Assembly (NCBI RefSeq): GCF_001639145.1
Contig: NZ_LROY01000002.1
Location: 2,202,501 to 2,266,500 of the forward strand
Source of the DNA: Microbulbifer sp. Q7
GTDB lineage: Bacteria > Pseudomonadota > Gammaproteobacteria > Pseudomonadales > Cellvibrionaceae
DNA: 64,000 nt
Direction of reading: 5' to 3'
Shown: piece after piece, positions 1 through 8,900 of the stretch
How the letters are laid out: the number at the start of each line of letters is the position of its first letter
Numbering within the stretch: position 1 is the stretch's first letter
Program-made: the position numbers and the translations under genes
Notes under the pieces: model-generated
What the model was told of the DNA's origin: nothing
Seen by the model: only the letters and a program-made list of their open reading frames with translations
Databases searched by the model: none

Positions 1-144
1 AAAGACCAAACAGACCAGTATTGCCAATAAAGACTATCCATCAGCAATTCCAGTCTTCTTTCGGCTAAAAATCGCGCTCAAGCCACAAAAATATTTCATT
101 TTTTGAGGGAGCACTCTATTCCATCGTCATAGATCTTGTTGGGA

Positions 145-214
145 GGCATACCCTTTGGGGGGGGTGCCATCACACACGGGAGGTAGACTCTCCCAGTCTT
201 GCCTGAGACGGCAA
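145..214 (+). other. Leader with three successive small hairpins
   Basis: The untranslated stretch before the first receptor gene can fold into three consecutive stem-loops: 145-167 (ggca/accc pairing with gggt/gcc), 178-194 (gggag with ctccc) and 199-214 (ttgcc with ggcaa). The last ends about 12 nt before the ribosome-binding sequence agagga at 226-231. I do not recognise a known riboswitch. It may be a structured 5' leader or chance pairing in a G-rich stretch. Bases 1-144 hold nothing else I can support. Confidence 0.3.
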
Positions 215-237
215 TCAAATAAAAAAGAGGATCAACG

Positions 238-2904
238 ATGAATAAGAATCTCCTTGCTCTGGCGGTCAAGAGTGCTCTAGGCCTTACTGCTGCAGTGATG
301 CTGACTCCAGCGATAGCTCAAGAGAACACGCAAGCAATCGAGGCAGGTGATGTCGAAGAGGTGGTTGTCACCGGTTCGCGCATCAAGCGACTCGACCCGG
401 AGCTGTCTGTCCCGGTACAGGTGTTCAACAACGACTACATCAAGAACTCCGGCGCCTCCAACATCCAGGATTTCCTGTTTACGTCGAATTTCGCCGGTCC
501 ATCGCTCTTCAATGAAAATGCCACCCTGAGCCAGACTGCCGGTACTGCTAACTTCGACAGCCGCGGCTTCGGCGATGACTACGTTCTGGTGCTGCTCAAC
601 GGACGCCGTCTCCCGGCCGACCCCCTGGGCGGTGACAATGCCACTAACCTGAACCTGATTCCCATCGCGGCTGTTGAGCGTATTGAATACCTGTCCACTG
701 GCGCCTCTGCAATTTACGGTGCCGACGCGGTGCAGGGTGTTGTCAACGTAATTACCAAATCTAATTTCGAGGGTTTCAACCTCGACATGCGCACCGAAGC
801 CATGGCCGATGGTGATGGCACCAAGCACAACTTTGGCTTTTCCGGTGGTATTTCCAGCGACAAAGGTTGGCTGATGGCCTCGATTGACTATCAGACCCAA
901 GAATCCGTCATGGCTGATGGCCTGCCGCTGATCGGCTCCGCCATTTCTCCGACCGGCATCGATGGCCGCAGCCCCACCGGCTTGCCTGGCACCTACCTCG
1001 ATTTTGGTAACGATATATCTTACCCGGCCGCTGACTGCCCCGAAGGCAGCAAGCGGGACCCGCTGTACACTACGGCTGGCCAAGATTGCTCCTTCGACTT
1101 CGCCAAGCTGTATGAGGCTATCCCGGCGCAAGACCGCTTCAATTTCCTCACCACTGGTGAGATCAAGCTCAGTGACAGCATCACTGGCTATGGTGAATTC
1201 CGCTTCAGCCGCAACTTCACCGAAGTGCGCAATGGTGCAGCACCGGCTTTCTTTAACATCACCGGAGCCGAGTCTCTGGCTAATGTTGATGCCGAGCTAG
1301 GCAGCGATCTGGCGAACTCTTCCACAGTGTTCATCCTGCGCCGTTTCGTCGATGCCGGCCCGCGTGCAACTGATAACACAAATACTGCCTTTTCTTCTGT
1401 ATTTGGTACCCGTGTCGACCTTGGTGCCGGCCACGAGTTGGACGTGAGCTTCCAGACTGTTGAATCAGAGATGAACCGTATCGGTGTAGGTGGTCAATTG
1501 TCCACAAGTCGAGTAGAAGAAGCCGTCGCCGACGGCGTTTTCGACCCGACCCAAACTTACGACCCAGCTTTCTTTGCAGAAAATGGCATGTCCATTTCTA
1601 CCCAGCGCCAGGCGGTGGGCACGGAAAATACCCTTGCGGCCAACCTGTCCGGTGAAATACCCGTAACAGTCGGTCAGTCCGAAATCGGCTACGCTCTGGG
1701 CGCCCGCTACAAGGAAGACTCTTTCGATGACCGTGCAGACGCACTGTCTACCGAAGGCGATGTTGCCGGTGGTGCTAGCTCCAACGGTAACGGCTCCCGT
1801 GAGAACACCTCGGTATACGGCGAGATCGCCTTGAACCCGATTCAGGACCTGGAAATTTCCCTGGCAGCCCGTTACGACGACTATACGTGGCAAGGCCTGG
1901 GCACCAGCTCTGGTGACGATGCCACCACTGCCCATCTCGCGGTCTCTTACCGCCCCGTGGACAGCCTGCTGGTTCGCGCCTCCGCTGGCACCGGCTTCAA
2001 GGCTCCGACGCTCGGTGAACTGTTTCTGGGCCGCTCTTTCGGCGTGACCACAGCAGTTGACACAACACGCTGTAATGCCGCGACAACTCCGGAAGAGGAA
2101 GCAAGCGCATGCCGCCAAATCGAGGTTCGCTCGGCTTCCGGGGGCAACCCGAACCTGGCGACTGAAGAGTCCCAGAACATCAGCGCTGGCTTCGTCTACA
2201 CCGGTATCGACAACCTGATGGTCGCGGTCGATTACTACAACATCGAGGTAGATGGCAAGATCGGCTCCCTGAGCGTACAAGAAATCCTTAACAACGAAGC
2301 CAACTATCCGGAACTCGTAACGCGCGTAAATGGCTCGCTCAGCAACCGCAATGCTGAAGTCCGCTCTAACCTGCAGAACCTGAGCCAGGAGAACGGCCAA
2401 GGTATCGACCTGTCCAGCCGCTACACCATGGAAATGGGGCCGGGCATGATGACAGCTGATTTCCGTGCTTCCTACCTGCTGAGCCACGAACGTCAGCTGT
2501 CCGCTGTCCAGCCGCTGTGTGAGGACGCTGGCACTACCAGTGAGCCGGAGTGGCGCTTCAATACTCAGCTGGGCTGGGCACAGAACGACTGGTCCGTTTT
2601 TCTGACCGGCCGTTACATCGGCGAAACCGAAGACCTGATCGGCGGCCGCGACACAGCCAACAACAGCTGTGCGCCTAATCCGTCCGGTAGTGTTAACACT
2701 GTCGACAGCTACTTTGAACTGGGCCTGCGCGGTACTTACCAGTTCACTGATGCTACCGACGTGACCTTCGGTGTCGTTAACCTGACCGACGAAGAGCCTC
2801 CTTACTCCGAACTGGCAGGCGGTGGCTGGCCGTGGTTTGACCAGGGTATGTACGACCCCCGTGGAACCCGCTGGTACCTGAGCCTGACTCACAGCTTCGA
2901 GTAA
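238..2904 (+). CDS. TonB-dependent outer-membrane receptor
   Basis: This is an 888-aa outer-membrane active transporter that would import a substrate using energy from TonB-ExbB-ExbD. Residues 1-28 form a signal peptide ending AIAQ. A plug domain follows, opening with the typical EEVVVTGSRIKR segment near residue 40. Its plug contains LLNGRRLPADP and the conserved IYGADAVQGVVNVITK stretch. The remainder is a large beta-barrel ending in the aromatic signal LSLTHSFE. The start is supported by agagga 7 nt upstream. It stands alone, with its own terminator just downstream and no neighbouring transport genes, so the substrate cannot be inferred. The family assignment is secure; carbohydrate, peptide or siderophore uptake all remain possible. 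Confidence 0.93.
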   Translation: MNKNLLALAVKSALGLTAAVMLTPAIAQENTQAIEAGDVEEVVVTGSRIKRLDPELSVPVQVFNNDYIKNSGASNIQDFLFTSNFAGPSLFNENATLSQTAGTANFDSRGFGDDYVLVLLNGRRLPADPLGGDNATNLNLIPIAAVERIEYLSTGASAIYGADAVQGVVNVITKSNFEGFNLDMRTEAMADGDGTKHNFGFSGGISSDKGWLMASIDYQTQESVMADGLPLIGSAISPTGIDGRSPTGLPGTYLDFGNDISYPAADCPEGSKRDPLYTTAGQDCSFDFAKLYEAIPAQDRFNFLTTGEIKLSDSITGYGEFRFSRNFTEVRNGAAPAFFNITGAESLANVDAELGSDLANSSTVFILRRFVDAGPRATDNTNTAFSSVFGTRVDLGAGHELDVSFQTVESEMNRIGVGGQLSTSRVEEAVADGVFDPTQTYDPAFFAENGMSISTQRQAVGTENTLAANLSGEIPVTVGQSEIGYALGARYKEDSFDDRADALSTEGDVAGGASSNGNGSRENTSVYGEIALNPIQDLEISLAARYDDYTWQGLGTSSGDDATTAHLAVSYRPVDSLLVRASAGTGFKAPTLGELFLGRSFGVTTAVDTTRCNAATTPEEEASACRQIEVRSASGGNPNLATEESQNISAGFVYTGIDNLMVAVDYYNIEVDGKIGSLSVQEILNNEANYPELVTRVNGSLSNRNAEVRSNLQNLSQENGQGIDLSSRYTMEMGPGMMTADFRASYLLSHERQLSAVQPLCEDAGTTSEPEWRFNTQLGWAQNDWSVFLTGRYIGETEDLIGGRDTANNSCAPNPSGSVNTVDSYFELGLRGTYQFTDATDVTFGVVNLTDEEPPYSELAGGGWPWFDQGMYDPRGTRWYLSLTHSFE

Positions 2905-2950
2905 GGCAAAGTCTGATGCCCATCCTTGTGGTGGGCACTCTGTGAAAACA

Positions 2951-2985
2951 GGCCGCTGCGGTTTCCCGCAGCGGCCTTTTTTTTG
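2951..2985 (+). terminator. Rho-independent terminator of the receptor gene
   Basis: A strong stem (ggccgctgcg pairing with cgcagcggcc, loop gtttcc) is followed directly by eight T residues. It lies 46 nt after the receptor stop codon. Confidence 0.93.
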
Positions 2986-2993
2986 TTTTGCGC

Positions 2994-3073
2994 CTGTAGG
3001 GTAGGTAAGCGCGCGCACCTACCGAACTGAGGTTCTTTCATGGTGGATGCGCTTCGCCTATCCACCCTACGCG
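2994..3073. repeat. REP-like palindromic intergenic repeats
   Basis: Two adjacent imperfect palindromes fill the gap between the receptor terminator and the permease gene. The first, around 2995-3023, pairs gtaggt with acctac around a gcgcgc centre. The second, around 3042-3073, pairs gtggatg with tatccac around gcttcgc and ends ccctacg. The second resembles a short palindrome dispersed in many gammaproteobacterial genomes. Such sequences are typically moved by REP-associated tyrosine transposases, and a relic that looks like one lies near 60.5 kb. Confidence 0.6.
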
Positions 3074-3085
3074 GAGCGAAGGGCT

Positions 3086-3910
3086 CTAGCTGACGAGCAC
3101 TGTATAATTCAGCCAGATAAAGCGCGCACCGATCAAAAACAGCAGTCCGGCGAAGCAATTTTTCAACAACTGTGGGGAAAGTCGGTGGGCCAGCAGGGCG
3201 CCGAAGCGTGCGAACCAGGTGCTGGCTAGAACGATACCGAGGAACGCCGGCCAGTAGATATAGCCACTGCTCCACGCCGGCAGCTGGGGGTTGTTCCATC
3301 CCTGCACCGCAAAGCTGAGTGCGCCGGCAACGGCTATGGGCAGGCCACAGGCGGCGGAAGTCGCCACCGCCCGTTGCATGACTACATGACAGCGCGACAG
3401 GAACGGCACGGTGAGTGAGCCCCCACCAATCCCGAAGATTGCCGAGACCCAACCAATGAAGCCCCCGGCGATAGACAGCCCCACCTTGCCCGGAACCTTT
3501 TCACCATCCGTCGGCAGTTGCGATTTGCGCATGCCATCCAGCCACATTTTCAGCGCGATGCCCACGGCAAAAATTCCGATCAGCAGCTGTAACCAGGCAC
3601 CGCTGAGCCAGTCTGCAGTGACGCCGCCAATCCAGGAACCGAGCAGGATACCGGGGGCCATAGCGGCGACGATTTTCCAGTCCACGGCGCGCTTGCCGTG
3701 ATGGGTACGGATGGAGCTGACGGAGGTAATGATGATGGTGGCAAGGGAGGTGCCCACCGCCATATGGGTGAGAATGTCAGGCGGTATCCCCTGGGCGGCA
3801 AACACCAGCACCAGTGCCGGCACGATGATCAGGCCACCACCAACGCCGAACAGACCGGCAATGGTACCCGCCCCGATTCCGACCAACAGGTAAATCAGAA
3901 GTACTTCCAC
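3086..3910 (-). CDS. TauE/SafE family sulfite exporter-type permease
   Basis: This is a 274-aa polytopic inner-membrane protein of the TauE/SafE (DUF81) family, whose members export or import small sulfur-containing or organic anions. The sequence shows the two family half-repeats: an N-terminal glycine-rich AGLFGVGGGLIIVPALV and a second IFGIGGGSLTVPFL, with about eight hydrophobic segments. The longer reading frame begins upstream, but I place the start at the GTG at 3910. It is preceded by agggggc at a good distance and begins with the first membrane segment (VEVLLIYLLVG). It is separated from the upstream pnp operon by a terminator. The substrate is unknown. Confidence 0.85.
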   Translation of the reverse strand: MEVLLIYLLVGIGAGTIAGLFGVGGGLIIVPALVLVFAAQGIPPDILTHMAVGTSLATIIITSVSSIRTHHGKRAVDWKIVAAMAPGILLGSWIGGVTADWLSGAWLQLLIGIFAVGIALKMWLDGMRKSQLPTDGEKVPGKVGLSIAGGFIGWVSAIFGIGGGSLTVPFLSRCHVVMQRAVATSAACGLPIAVAGALSFAVQGWNNPQLPAWSSGYIYWPAFLGIVLASTWFARFGALLAHRLSPQLLKNCFAGLLFLIGARFIWLNYTVLVS

Positions 3911-3933
3911 AATGCCCCCTGCAAATTTCAGGC

Positions 3934-3960
3934 AAAAAAAACGGTGGCATCTAGCCACCG
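3934..3960 (-). terminator. Rho-independent terminator after pnp
   Basis: On the minus strand a perfect 7-bp stem (cggtggc/gccaccg, loop tagat) is followed by a run of eight T. It sits downstream of pnp and only 24 nt before the permease start, so it closes the pnp operon and separates it from the permease gene. Confidence 0.88.
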
Positions 3961-4007
3961 CTCTTGAGTTTCCAGATTGGCACCACCGATCAGCTTCAGT
4001 GGCGGCC

Positions 4008-4110
4008 AGGCACCGGGAGCGGCTTTTCAGGACCGCTGTAAACCCATCCCTGGGCGCTTCGTCGCAAACATTCTGTTTGCGACGAGCCCGAAAAGCCGCT
4101 CCCGGCACCT
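4008..4110. repeat. Long inverted-repeat element, copy A
   Basis: Outer arms of about 21 nt (4008-4028 and 4090-4110) are complementary except at two positions. They enclose a core with a perfect inner hairpin at 4060-4084 (cgtcgcaaaca/tgtttgcgacg). The stretch from about 4026 to 4084 is nearly identical to a second element at 49655-49765, whose outer arms have a different sequence but are again self-complementary. No coding capacity is apparent. It lies between pnp and its terminator. Confidence 0.8.
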
Positions 4111-4168
4111 GCCCTTGGCATCTAGAAATGTGCTCCGTTGCGTACGCTAAAGAGCTCCAGCAAGGTAA

Positions 4169-6286
4169 TTACTCCTCGCCAGTTGCCTCATCCGCTTCCG
4201 CTGCTGCGTCTGCGTTGGCTTCCTTGATAGACAGCTTGATGCGGCCGCGCTGGTCTACGTCCAGTACCTTGACCTTCACCATCTGGCCTTCGCTCAGGTA
4301 GTCGGTCACCGCGTTGACGCGCTCTTCGGCGATCTGGGAGATGTGTACCAGACCATCTTTACCCGGCAGGAAGTTTACGAATGCGCCGAAGTCGACGATG
4401 CGCACAACCTTACCTTCATAGATGGCGCCGATCTCGGCTTCCGCAGTGATTTCCTCGATGCGGGTTACCGCGGCTTCCAGGCTCACGCCGTCTTCACCAA
4501 ATACCTTGATACTGCCATCGTCTTCGATATCGATGGATGCACCGGTTTCTTCGGTGATGGAGCGGATGGTGGCACCGCCTTTACCGATCACGTCGCGGAT
4601 CTTGTCCGGATGGATCTTCAGAGTGGCGTAGCGCGGTGCGTTCTCGTTCACTACAGAGCGGGATTCGCCGATCACCTTGTTCATTTCCGCCAGGATGTGC
4701 AGACGGGCATGCAGGGCCTGCTCAAGAGCAGTCTCCATGATCTCTTCGGTGATACCTTCGATCTTGATGTCCATCTGCAGTGCAGTCACACCAGAAGCGG
4801 TACCCGCAACCTTGAAGTCCATGTCGCCCAGGTGGTCTTCGTCACCCAGGATGTCGGTCAGAACCGCGAAGCCTTCGTCTTCTTTCACCAGGCCCATGGC
4901 GATACCGGCAACCGGAGCTTTCAGCGGTACACCCGCATCCATCAGTGCCAGGCTGGAACCACACACGGAGGCCATGGAGCTGGAGCCGTTGGATTCGGTG
5001 ATTTCGGAAACCACACGCAGGGTGTAGGGGAATTCATCCGGGTTCGGCAGCACTGCGGCGATACCGCGGCGCGCCAGGCGGCCGTGGCCGATTTCGCGAC
5101 GACCGGTAGCGCCGACACGACCCGCTTCACCTACCGAGTAGGGAGGGAAGTTGTAGTGCAGCATGAAGTAGTCTTTACGCTCGCCTTCCAGCGCGTCGAT
5201 GATCTGTGCATCGCGGGTAGCACCGAGAGTGGAGACCACCAGCGCCTGGGTTTCACCACGGGTGAACAGCGCAGAACCGTGGCCTTTCGGCAGTACGCCA
5301 ACTTCCACGGAGATAGGACGCACGGTCTTGGTATCGCGACCATCGATACGGGGCTCGCCACGAACCACGGCGCCGCGCACAATTTTCTTCTCGAGCTTGC
5401 CGAAGTAGCTCTTTACGGTGCCTTCATCCAGCTCTTCGCTCGCCAGGGCTGCCGCCGCTTCATTGCGCAGCTCGCCCAGACGGGTGGTGCGCTGCTGCTT
5501 GTCGGTGATCTTGTAGGCTTCTGCCACTTTCTCGCCGAACTGGGCTTCCAGAGCGGATTTCAGCTCTTCGTTCACCGGCTCCGGCTGCCAATCCCAGGTG
5601 GGCTTGCCCGCTTCGGCTTTCAGTTCTTCACAGACTTTCACAACTGCCTGCATTTCCTGGTGGGCAAACAGCACCGCGCCCAGCATGATGTCTTCCGGCA
5701 GCTCTTTCGCTTCGGATTCCACCATCAGAACCGCGTCTTTGGTACCGGCGACCACCATGTCCAGCTCGGACTCTTTCAGCTCGCTGTAACGGGGGTTCAG
5801 CAGGTAACCGTCTTTCTCGGTGTAACCCACACGCGCCGCACCGATCGGGCCGGCGAAGGGAATACCGGACACAGACAGGGCTGCAGAGGTGCCTATCATG
5901 CCGGCGATATCCGGATCCACGTCTTTTTCCGCGGACAGCACGGTGATCATCACCTGTACTTCGTTCATGAAACCATTCGGGAACAGCGGACGGATCGGGC
6001 GATCGATCAGGCGGGAGGTCAGGGTTTCTTTCTCTGACGGGCGGCCTTCACGCTTGAAGAAGCCACCGGGAATTTTGCCGGCCGCGTAGGCCTTTTCCAC
6101 ATAGTGTACGGACAGCGGGAAGAAGCTCTGGTCTGGCTTGGCTTCCTTGGCACCGACAACGGTACACAGCACGACGGTTTCACCCATGGTGACCAGCGCG
6201 GCGCCGGTTGCCTGGCGTGCGATACGGCCGGTCTCGATGGTGACCTGGTCTTTACCGTACTGAAAGGTTTTGGTTACTGGATTCAC
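4169..6286 (-). CDS. pnp: Polyribonucleotide nucleotidyltransferase (PNPase)
   Basis: This phosphorolytic 3'-5' exoribonuclease is a component of the RNA degradosome; it degrades mRNA to nucleoside diphosphates. The product is 705 aa, against about 711 in Escherichia coli. In order come a first RNase PH-like domain ([15 protein letters not shown] near the start), a helical linker, a second RNase PH-like domain, a KH domain ([17 protein letters not shown]) and a C-terminal S1 domain ([20 protein letters not shown]). I chose the GTG at 6286 as start because aggaaagag lies just upstream and the following [10 protein letters not shown] matches the usual PNPase N-terminus; the longer frame adds about 23 atypical residues. 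It follows rpsO, as in other gammaproteobacteria. Confidence 0.97.
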   Translation of the reverse strand: MNPVTKTFQYGKDQVTIETGRIARQATGAALVTMGETVVLCTVVGAKEAKPDQSFFPLSVHYVEKAYAAGKIPGGFFKREGRPSEKETLTSRLIDRPIRPLFPNGFMNEVQVMITVLSAEKDVDPDIAGMIGTSAALSVSGIPFAGPIGAARVGYTEKDGYLLNPRYSELKESELDMVVAGTKDAVLMVESEAKELPEDIMLGAVLFAHQEMQAVVKVCEELKAEAGKPTWDWQPEPVNEELKSALEAQFGEKVAEAYKITDKQQRTTRLGELRNEAAAALASEELDEGTVKSYFGKLEKKIVRGAVVRGEPRIDGRDTKTVRPISVEVGVLPKGHGSALFTRGETQALVVSTLGATRDAQIIDALEGERKDYFMLHYNFPPYSVGEAGRVGATGRREIGHGRLARRGIAAVLPNPDEFPYTLRVVSEITESNGSSSMASVCGSSLALMDAGVPLKAPVAGIAMGLVKEDEGFAVLTDILGDEDHLGDMDFKVAGTASGVTALQMDIKIEGITEEIMETALEQALHARLHILAEMNKVIGESRSVVNENAPRYATLKIHPDKIRDVIGKGGATIRSITEETGASIDIEDDGSIKVFGEDGVSLEAAVTRIEEITAEAEIGAIYEGKVVRIVDFGAFVNFLPGKDGLVHISQIAEERVNAVTDYLSEGQMVKVKVLDVDQRGRIKLSIKEANADAAAEADEATGEE

Positions 6287-6518
6287 TAGACTCTTTCCTG
6301 TTTCCTTTGCGTGCTGGCCCATTCCAGCAACGCTTTGCCTACAAGTGATGAGCAAACCGTGCTCATCCTGCGCTGTGCGCCCATAAAGCGGACCTCACAA
6401 ACGCCAAAATCCGCTGACGGCTACCCGACAGCGGAAATCGTTTTGGGCTTTCGCCCACAGTTACTGACGACAGCTATTACGCAATCATTATGTCAGAAAC
6501 CTGAATTCTATATAGAAC

Positions 6519-6541
6519 AATGCCCGCCATAGGCGGGCATT
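6519..6541 (-). terminator. Hairpin in the rpsO-pnp spacer
   Basis: A perfect 10-bp stem (aatgcccgcc/ggcgggcatt, 3-nt loop) lies 8 nt past the rpsO stop. On the minus strand it is followed by tgttctat, a weak U-tract. In E. coli the rpsO-pnp spacer holds a partial terminator and RNase III sites; this hairpin probably has an equivalent role. Confidence 0.65.
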
Positions 6542-6549
6542 GCAGGGTC

Positions 6550-6819
6550 TTAGCGACGCAGGCCGAGCTTGGCGATCAGCTGAGCGTAACGGTTCAGATC
6601 CTTGCGCTTCAGGTAGTCCAGCAGCTTACGACGCTGGTTTACCATGCGGATCAGACCACGACGGGAGTGGTGGTCTTGCTTGTGAGAAGCAAAGTGACCC
6701 TGAAGCTTGTTGATGTTGGCAGTCAGCAGGGCTACCTGAACTTCCGGGGAACCGGTATCACCTTCAGACTGGCCGTGCTCTTTCAGGATGGCTGCTTTTT
6801 CGTTTGCAGACAGTGCCAT
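6550..6819 (-). CDS. rpsO: 30S ribosomal protein S15
   Basis: Ribosomal protein S15 binds 16S rRNA early in assembly of the 30S subunit platform. The product is 89 aa, the standard length. It has the expected opening ([16 protein letters not shown]), the [17 protein letters not shown] motif and the C-terminal [13 protein letters not shown] region. The start has gagg upstream. It lies between truB and pnp as in the classical operon. Confidence 0.98.
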   Translation of the reverse strand: MALSANEKAAILKEHGQSEGDTGSPEVQVALLTANINKLQGHFASHKQDHHSRRGLIRMVNQRRKLLDYLKRKDLNRYAQLIAKLGLRR

Positions 6820-6931
6820 AACGAATTACCTCGTTCGTAACATGCTTTAAAGATTCGGCTGGCCCGTGCATGTTTACAGACCAGCTAGTCATTAGATAAC
6901 CCGCTTTCCCCTGTTGCCAGGCTATTGCGGG

Positions 6932-7882
6932 TTATTTTACCAACCGACGGGGTGCAACCCGTCCGTCATCAGTAATCTCTCCAACGCCTAGAAATTCACC
7001 ACTTTCCAGGAAGAGGCGCACCATATCACCTTCATCGCCCAAACGATAGACCTGCAGATCCATTACCGGCTGCCCCTGACGCAGATAGTAACCCGTGTCA
7101 TCGGCGAGGATCATTTTGGGCAGGCCAGAGGCCGGGGAGTCCGCCGGCAGCAGGTGGTGATCCAGCACTTCGGCGCGATCTTCGCCCCGCTCCTCGGTCA
7201 GCTCATCCAGAGTAACCGAGTCTTCTTCGTGGTAGGGCCCGGCGGCACTGCGGTGCAGTTTCTCCACAAAGGCACCCACGCCCAGGGCCTTACCCAGGTC
7301 TTCGGCGAGGCTGCGTACATAGGTGCCCTTGGAGCAGTGCACCTCGACCTCTGCCCGCGGCAGCTTATCCGGCGACTCGCTGGCTGGAGTGAAGCCCAGC
7401 AGCTCGTAGGAGTAAATCTCGACTTCCCGCGGCTCCCGCTCCACCTCTATTCCCTGGCGCGCCAGCTTGTACAACGGCTGGCCATTGTGCTTGAGCGCCG
7501 AATACATGGAGGGAATCTGGCTGATGGTACCGCGAAACGCCGCCATGGCGTCGCACACCTGCTGCTCGGTGATCCCGGAGGCATCACTGGTGGCAACCAC
7601 ATCGCCATCAGCATCCCCGGTTTCGGTGGTCATACCCAAACAGAAGGTGCTGCGATAGCGCTTGTCCGCATCCAGTAGATACTGGGAGAACTTGGTGGCC
7701 TCACCGAAGCAGATCGGCAGCACGCCGGTTGCCAGCGGATCCAGCGCACCGGTATGGCCGGCGCGGTTGGCAAAAAACAGTCGCTTGGCTCTTTGCAGGG
7801 CATCGTTGGCAGAGATGCCGGCGGGCTTGTTCAGCAACAGCACGCCATCCACCTGCCGGCCCCATTTTGGTCTGCGGCCCAT
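6932..7882 (-). CDS. truB: tRNA pseudouridine-55 synthase
   Basis: TruB converts U55 to pseudouridine in the T-loop of elongator tRNAs. The product is 316 aa. The sequence shows the N-terminal VDGVLLLNKPAGISAN segment and the catalytic motif GHTGALDPLATG with its nucleophilic aspartate. It also shows the CSKGTYVRSLAEDLG motif and a C-terminal PUA-like region. Its ATG overlaps the rbfA stop codon by one base, indicating translational coupling. The stop codon lies within an imperfect stem (about 6897-6934) before rpsO. Confidence 0.97.
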   Translation of the reverse strand: MGRRPKWGRQVDGVLLLNKPAGISANDALQRAKRLFFANRAGHTGALDPLATGVLPICFGEATKFSQYLLDADKRYRSTFCLGMTTETGDADGDVVATSDASGITEQQVCDAMAAFRGTISQIPSMYSALKHNGQPLYKLARQGIEVEREPREVEIYSYELLGFTPASESPDKLPRAEVEVHCSKGTYVRSLAEDLGKALGVGAFVEKLHRSAAGPYHEEDSVTLDELTEERGEDRAEVLDHHLLPADSPASGLPKMILADDTGYYLRQGQPVMDLQVYRLGDEGDMVRLFLESGEFLGVGEITDDGRVAPRRLVK

Positions 7883-8310
7883 CAGTCGTTCTGTTCGCCC
7901 GGTTTGTTGTCGGATTCGCTGTCGTGATCAGTGTCCTCTTCGGACTTGTGCTGATCAGACTGGACCGCCTTGTCGATCAGCGCCGAGAGGTGCTGGCCGC
8001 GCACGGAGGTTTCGTCATAGCGGAAATGCAGTCGGGGAATGGAGCGCATCTGAATCTCTTTGGCGAGCTGGGTACGCAGGAAACCTGCGGCCTTGTTCAG
8101 CGCCGTCATACAGATATCGATTTTGCTGCGATCGTCTTCCCCTACCAGGGTGACAAACACCTTGGCGGTGGCGAGATCGCGGCTCACTTCCACGTCGTTG
8201 ACATTGACCATGCCAACGCGCGGGTCGCGCACTTCGTGCTGGATCAGACGGGCCAGTTCGCGACGCATGGCGTCGGCTACCCGGTCAGCACGGTGGAATT
8301 CTTTGGCCAT
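7882..8310 (-). CDS. rbfA: 30S ribosome-binding factor A
   Basis: RbfA is needed for late maturation of the 30S subunit and processing of 16S rRNA. The product is 142 aa with the usual start MAKEFHRADRVADAMRREL, the KH-like core (VNVNDVEVSRDLATAKVFV) and an acidic, disordered tail rich in Asp, Ser and Glu. A purine-rich aggtaaa precedes the ATG. It is separated from infB by about 216 nt holding stem-loops and overlaps truB by one base. Confidence 0.96.
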   Translation of the reverse strand: MAKEFHRADRVADAMRRELARLIQHEVRDPRVGMVNVNDVEVSRDLATAKVFVTLVGEDDRSKIDICMTALNKAAGFLRTQLAKEIQMRSIPRLHFRYDETSVRGQHLSALIDKAVQSDQHKSEEDTDHDSESDNKPGEQND

Positions 8311-8330
8311 TTTTTACCTGTTTACCTACT

Positions 8331-8361
8331 GATAAGACCGTTCTCCCGGAACGGTCTTATC
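8331..8361. other. Perfect hairpin between infB and rbfA
   Basis: A perfect 13-bp inverted repeat (gataagaccgttc/gaacggtcttatc, 5-nt loop) has no T-run on either strand, so it is not a classical terminator. It probably acts as an mRNA processing or stability element within the operon transcript. A second small stem (cggcacat/atgtgccg, 8481-8498) lies nearer infB. Confidence 0.6.
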
Positions 8362-8526
8362 GTCACCTGACAGCTGCAGGCGCAGTTGTGTGAGCCGAGC
8401 GGAGCGAGACCACAGCTTCGCTGCCGCAGGGAATAAACTGCTGACATCTGTCAGGCTCGCGCCGGCAAACTGCCGGCGGCGGCACATCCATGTGCCGCTC
8501 ATTGGCCCAATCAGACTCAACGAAAA

Positions 8527-8883
8527 TCAGAGTTCGCGGGCTACCTTGACGATGTCGAAGACCTCGATCTGATCGCCAGCCTTGACGTCATTGTAGTCTT
8601 TAACGCCGATACCACACTCCATGCCGTTCCGGACTTCCTGCACGTCGTCTTTGAAGCGACGCAGGGATTCCAGTTCGCCCTGGTAGATCACCACGTTGTC
8701 ACGCAGTACGCGGATCGGCTTGTTGCGGTAGACGGTACCCTCGATCACCATACAGCCGGCAATGGCGCCGAACTTGGGTGAGCGGAACACGTCGCGCACC
8801 TGCGCGATACCGACAATCTCTTCGCGCACCTCCGGATCCAGCATGCCAGACAGGGCCTGCGTAATAACTTCGATAGCATACAT
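8527..8883 (-). CDS. infB: Translation initiation factor IF-2, C-terminal fragment (assembly-split)
   Basis: This frame encodes the end of IF2: the closing part of the C-terminal domain that binds initiator fMet-tRNA ([14 protein letters not shown], then [17 protein letters not shown] and [15 protein letters not shown], ending VKVAREL). It aligns to the last hundred or so residues of E. coli IF2. The first eight codons (MYAIEVIT) and their apparent ATG lie inside the foreign 41-nt linker at 8860-8900, so this is not an independent gene. Genuine infB sequence runs from 8859 down to the stop at 8527. Joined to the 5' part after removing the linker and one duplicate copy, it restores a single IF2 of about 934 aa. 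Confidence 0.9.
   Translation of the reverse strand: MYAIEVITQALSGMLDPEVREEIVGIAQVRDVFRSPKFGAIAGCMVIEGTVYRNKPIRVLRDNVVIYQGELESLRRFKDDVQEVRNGMECGIGVKDYNDVKAGDQIEVFDIVKVAREL
8731..8860. repeat. infB direct duplication, copy 1
   Basis: This is a 130-nt copy of an infB segment that ends exactly where the foreign linker begins. It is repeated at 8899-9028, offset 168 nt, with four substitutions. Its translation ([12 protein letters not shown]) is closer to other IF2 proteins than that of copy 2, so this is probably the correct version. Confidence 0.93.
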
Positions 8884-8900
8884 TATACGAAGTTATACGA
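8860..8900. other. loxP-derived 454 paired-end linker left in the assembly
   Basis: These 41 nt match the 42-nt Roche 454 Titanium mate-pair linker as I remember it, with one T missing in the left arm after ataacttcg. The 8-nt lox spacer gcatacat (8876-8883) and the intact right arm tatacgaagttat (8884-8896) are visible, as are the linker-specific outer bases cgta and acga. The linker introduces a TAA stop into infB. A natural lox site is very unlikely: the linker-specific flanks are present, both sides are the same infB fragment, and infB is essential. Confidence 0.93.

Noticed and set aside
4343..6037. 564-codon open frame on the plus strand
   Set aside because: It is wholly antisense to pnp; composition rich in His, Gly and Phe marks it as a shadow.
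8527..8883. A separate small gene or a second IF2 isoform
   Set aside because: Its apparent start codon lies inside the linker and its sequence is simply the C-terminus of IF2.
8860..8900. A natural Cre/lox site or phage P1-like integration site
   Set aside because: The outer bases match the commercial linker, one base is missing as in a typical read error, and both sides are the same infB segment. No recombinase gene is present.
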